Positions 62,468-64,000 of a DNA stretch of 64,000 nucleotides are shown here, piece by piece. The translations under genes and the position numbers were made by a program. Numbering within the stretch: the stretch's first letter is position 1; every line of letters starts with the position of its first letter. This DNA is from Alphaproteobacteria bacterium. GTDB lineage: Bacteria > Pseudomonadota > Alphaproteobacteria > Micavibrionales > Micavibrionaceae. The stretch is from assembly GCA_030427385.1 (NCBI GenBank), contig JAUHWR010000001.1:1-64000 (forward strand). The letters run 5' to 3'. The notes under the pieces are model-generated. The model saw only the letters and a list, made by a program, of their open reading frames with translations. It had not been told where the DNA came from and made no database searches.

Positions 62468-64000
62468 CTATGCGACTGCGGCTTTTTTTACGGAAAAACC
62501 TATCCCAATGGCTATATTATTTAACATTTGCTCGGAGAAGAAATCATTTTCTTTTGAGGAGTTAAAAGATAAGGAGTGGGAGAGTGTTTCTGATTGCACG
62601 AAATTCTTATGCGCCATTAAGGTTTTTTGAATGTCCTCCGGCGCGTTAATGACTAAATCAATACGGTCAGATACATTCAGATCGGCATCTTTACGTGCTT
62701 GCTGGATCATCCGTACCAGATCACGGGCAAGACCTTCGGCTTCAAGATCAGGCGTGACATTGGTATCCAGAATAACCGCGCCCTGACCGGATAGCGGCTG
62801 CGCGGTTGTACCGGCACCTGTGCTTAATTGCATACTATATTCATTATCTGCCAAAGATAGAATATGCCCAGCGATTGTAATTGTTTCATCGCCATTATCC
62901 GACCAGTTTCCTTGTTTAGCGGCGGGCATTATGTCCTTTAACGCCCCTCCAAGGCGTTTACCAATGGCCGGATTTACCTTTAGCTCCAATGTACCGAATT
63001 TGCCAAGATCATTTGATAATGTAATATTTTTGACATTCAATTCATCTTTCATCAGATCCATGAAAGGTGACAAATTTTCTGCGTCTTGTGATGCTATCGT
63101 TAGATTTGCAAGTGGCAAGCGCACGCGCAGCCCCTCTTTCTCGCGGATACCGAGTGTTGCGGAGCAAACTTCGCGGACGCGATCCATTGCCGCAACCAAA
63201 TCGTTATTCGCGGCAAATTTATCGACTTGTGGCCAATCGGCAAGATGCACAGATTCTTCGCCGGTTAAATTTTGATAGATTTTTTCAGATAGCATCGGCA
63301 GGAAGGGCGCGCATACTTTGGTGAGTGTGATCAGAGCCGTATAAAGTGTATTATAGGCATCAATCTTATCTAGGGATTTTTCAGTGCCCCAGAAACGATC
63401 ACGAGAGCGACGGATGTACCAATTATTTAAGGCATCCAAATATTTCCAGATGGCATCACATGCATCGGGAATTTTATAAGCATCCATAGCGCGTTCCACG
63501 TTTTCAACCAATTGACGGGTTTTCGCGATGATATATTGATCCAAGACATTTGTGCCGGATTCAATCATTTTTCCGCGCACCTGATCGGCATTGGCATATA
63601 GCGCATAGAAGGAATAGGCATTCCAGATCGGGTTCATGATTTGGTTACGCACTTGCCCAATTGCGGCGCCGTCTTTAGGGATGGCGAGATCGCCGCCATT
63701 CATCAGGGGCGTAGAGACCATATACCAACGCAGTGCGTCCGCGCCGTACGTATCAAATACTTCCACGGGGTCAGGATAATTTTTCAGGCGTTTGGAGAGT
63801 TTTTGCTTATTTTCATCCAGCACCACGCCATGGCAAATACAATTCTGGAAGGGCGCACGATCAAATAAAGCGGTGGACATCACCATTAATGTATAGAACC
63901 AGCCGCGGGTCTGGGCGATATATTCGACGATGAAATCACCGGGGAAGTGGTTATCGAACCAATCTTTATTTTCAAATGGGTAATGCACTTGCGCAAAGGG
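62468..64000 (-). CDS. ileS: Isoleucyl-tRNA synthetase, C-terminal part (runs off the window)
   Basis: The frame continues to the end of the window, so only the last 510 residues are seen and the start lies beyond 64000. It includes the core region TRGWFYTLMVMSTALF, the class I lysine motif in the form KLSKRLKNYPDP (63788-63802) in place of KMSKS, WYIRRSRDRFWG and the anticodon-binding domain. The KxSKRLKNY form and the absence of a C-terminal zinc finger are typical of the type 2, eukaryote-like IleRS group found in Rickettsia and some other bacteria. The enzyme charges tRNA-Ile. Confidence 0.94.
   Translation of the reverse strand, partial: PFAQVHYPFENKDWFDNHFPGDFIVEYIAQTRGWFYTLMVMSTALFDRAPFQNCICHGVVLDENKQKLSKRLKNYPDPVEVFDTYGADALRWYMVSTPLMNGGDLAIPKDGAAIGQVRNQIMNPIWNAYSFYALYANADQVRGKMIESGTNVLDQYIIAKTRQLVENVERAMDAYKIPDACDAIWKYLDALNNWYIRRSRDRFWGTEKSLDKIDAYNTLYTALITLTKVCAPFLPMLSEKIYQNLTGEESVHLADWPQVDKFAANNDLVAAMDRVREVCSATLGIREKEGLRVRLPLANLTIASQDAENLSPFMDLMKDELNVKNITLSNDLGKFGTLELKVNPAIGKRLGGALKDIMPAAKQGNWSDNGDETITIAGHILSLADNEYSMQLSTGAGTTAQPLSGQGAVILDTNVTPDLEAEGLARDLVRMIQQARKDADLNVSDRIDLVINAPEDIQKTLMAHKNFVQSETLSHSLSFNSSKENDFFSEQMLNNIAIGIGFSVKKAAVA

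Overview
The window looks like chromosomal DNA of an alphaproteobacterium of moderate to low GC. The main reasons are an RNase E whose S1 domain is split by a long charged insertion and whose C-terminus is the alphaproteobacterial type, a cell-wall amidase beside rne, heme A synthase of the COX15 type, the radA-cvpA-purF-SDR run, and map close to radC. Gene content (housekeeping genes, a type IV pilus locus and type I secreted RTX/adhesin proteins) would fit a Micavibrio-like or related free-living or epibiotic lineage, but that placement is inference. No tRNA, rRNA, IS element, prophage or CRISPR array was seen.

Layout. 1-7.3 kb: a small membrane protein, a small lipoprotein, amidase and ADP-ribosylglycohydrolase on the minus strand, then rne on plus and an aminotransferase on minus. 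7.3-11.5 kb: a structured RNA candidate with its own terminator, a secreted helical protein, a glycosyltransferase, ctaA and a ferredoxin/flavodoxin-NADP reductase. 11.6-28.7 kb: one long pilus locus in the order PilB-like ATPase, PilC, fused PilM/PilN-like protein, PilO-like, PilP-like, ABC ATPase, TPR protein, truncated prepilin peptidase, PilT, PilU, lipoprotein secretin, ABC-2 permease, membrane helical-repeat protein, membrane AraC regulator, and two tandem prepilins with their own promoters. 28.7-42.6 kb: slipin, radA, cvpA, purF, SDR, MscS, aminotransferase, CinA-like protein, map, a secreted orphan, radC, purB, a lipoprotein, bacterioferritin and its ferredoxin. 42.8-54.6 kb: a complete type I secretion module with a 2161-residue repeat adhesin followed by TolC, ABC and HlyD parts. 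54.7-64 kb: thrS-infC, a lone MoxR, a one-module Clp AAA+ protein, an RsmC-like methyltransferase, an RTX/DUF4114 protein and the 3' part of ileS.

The most unusual parts are the pilus locus and the adhesin. The pilus locus has an ABC transporter split between its two halves (reminiscent of PilGHI of Myxococcus), a prepilin peptidase homologue with no aspartates in its membrane half, and a pilC gene whose only plausible start is an ATC codon behind a good Shine-Dalgarno sequence. infC in the same window has the same ATC-type start, so pilC could be tuned by IF3. The adhesin gene has a nearly identical 777-bp in-frame tandem duplication, two di-alanine LapG-type motifs near its N-terminus, and a promoter framed by an 11-bp inverted repeat. 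A 22-bp near-palindrome in front of the RTX gene is closely matched by one in front of the first aminotransferase, which suggests a shared regulator.

All calls come from reading the sequence and the translations by eye. No database search was run.
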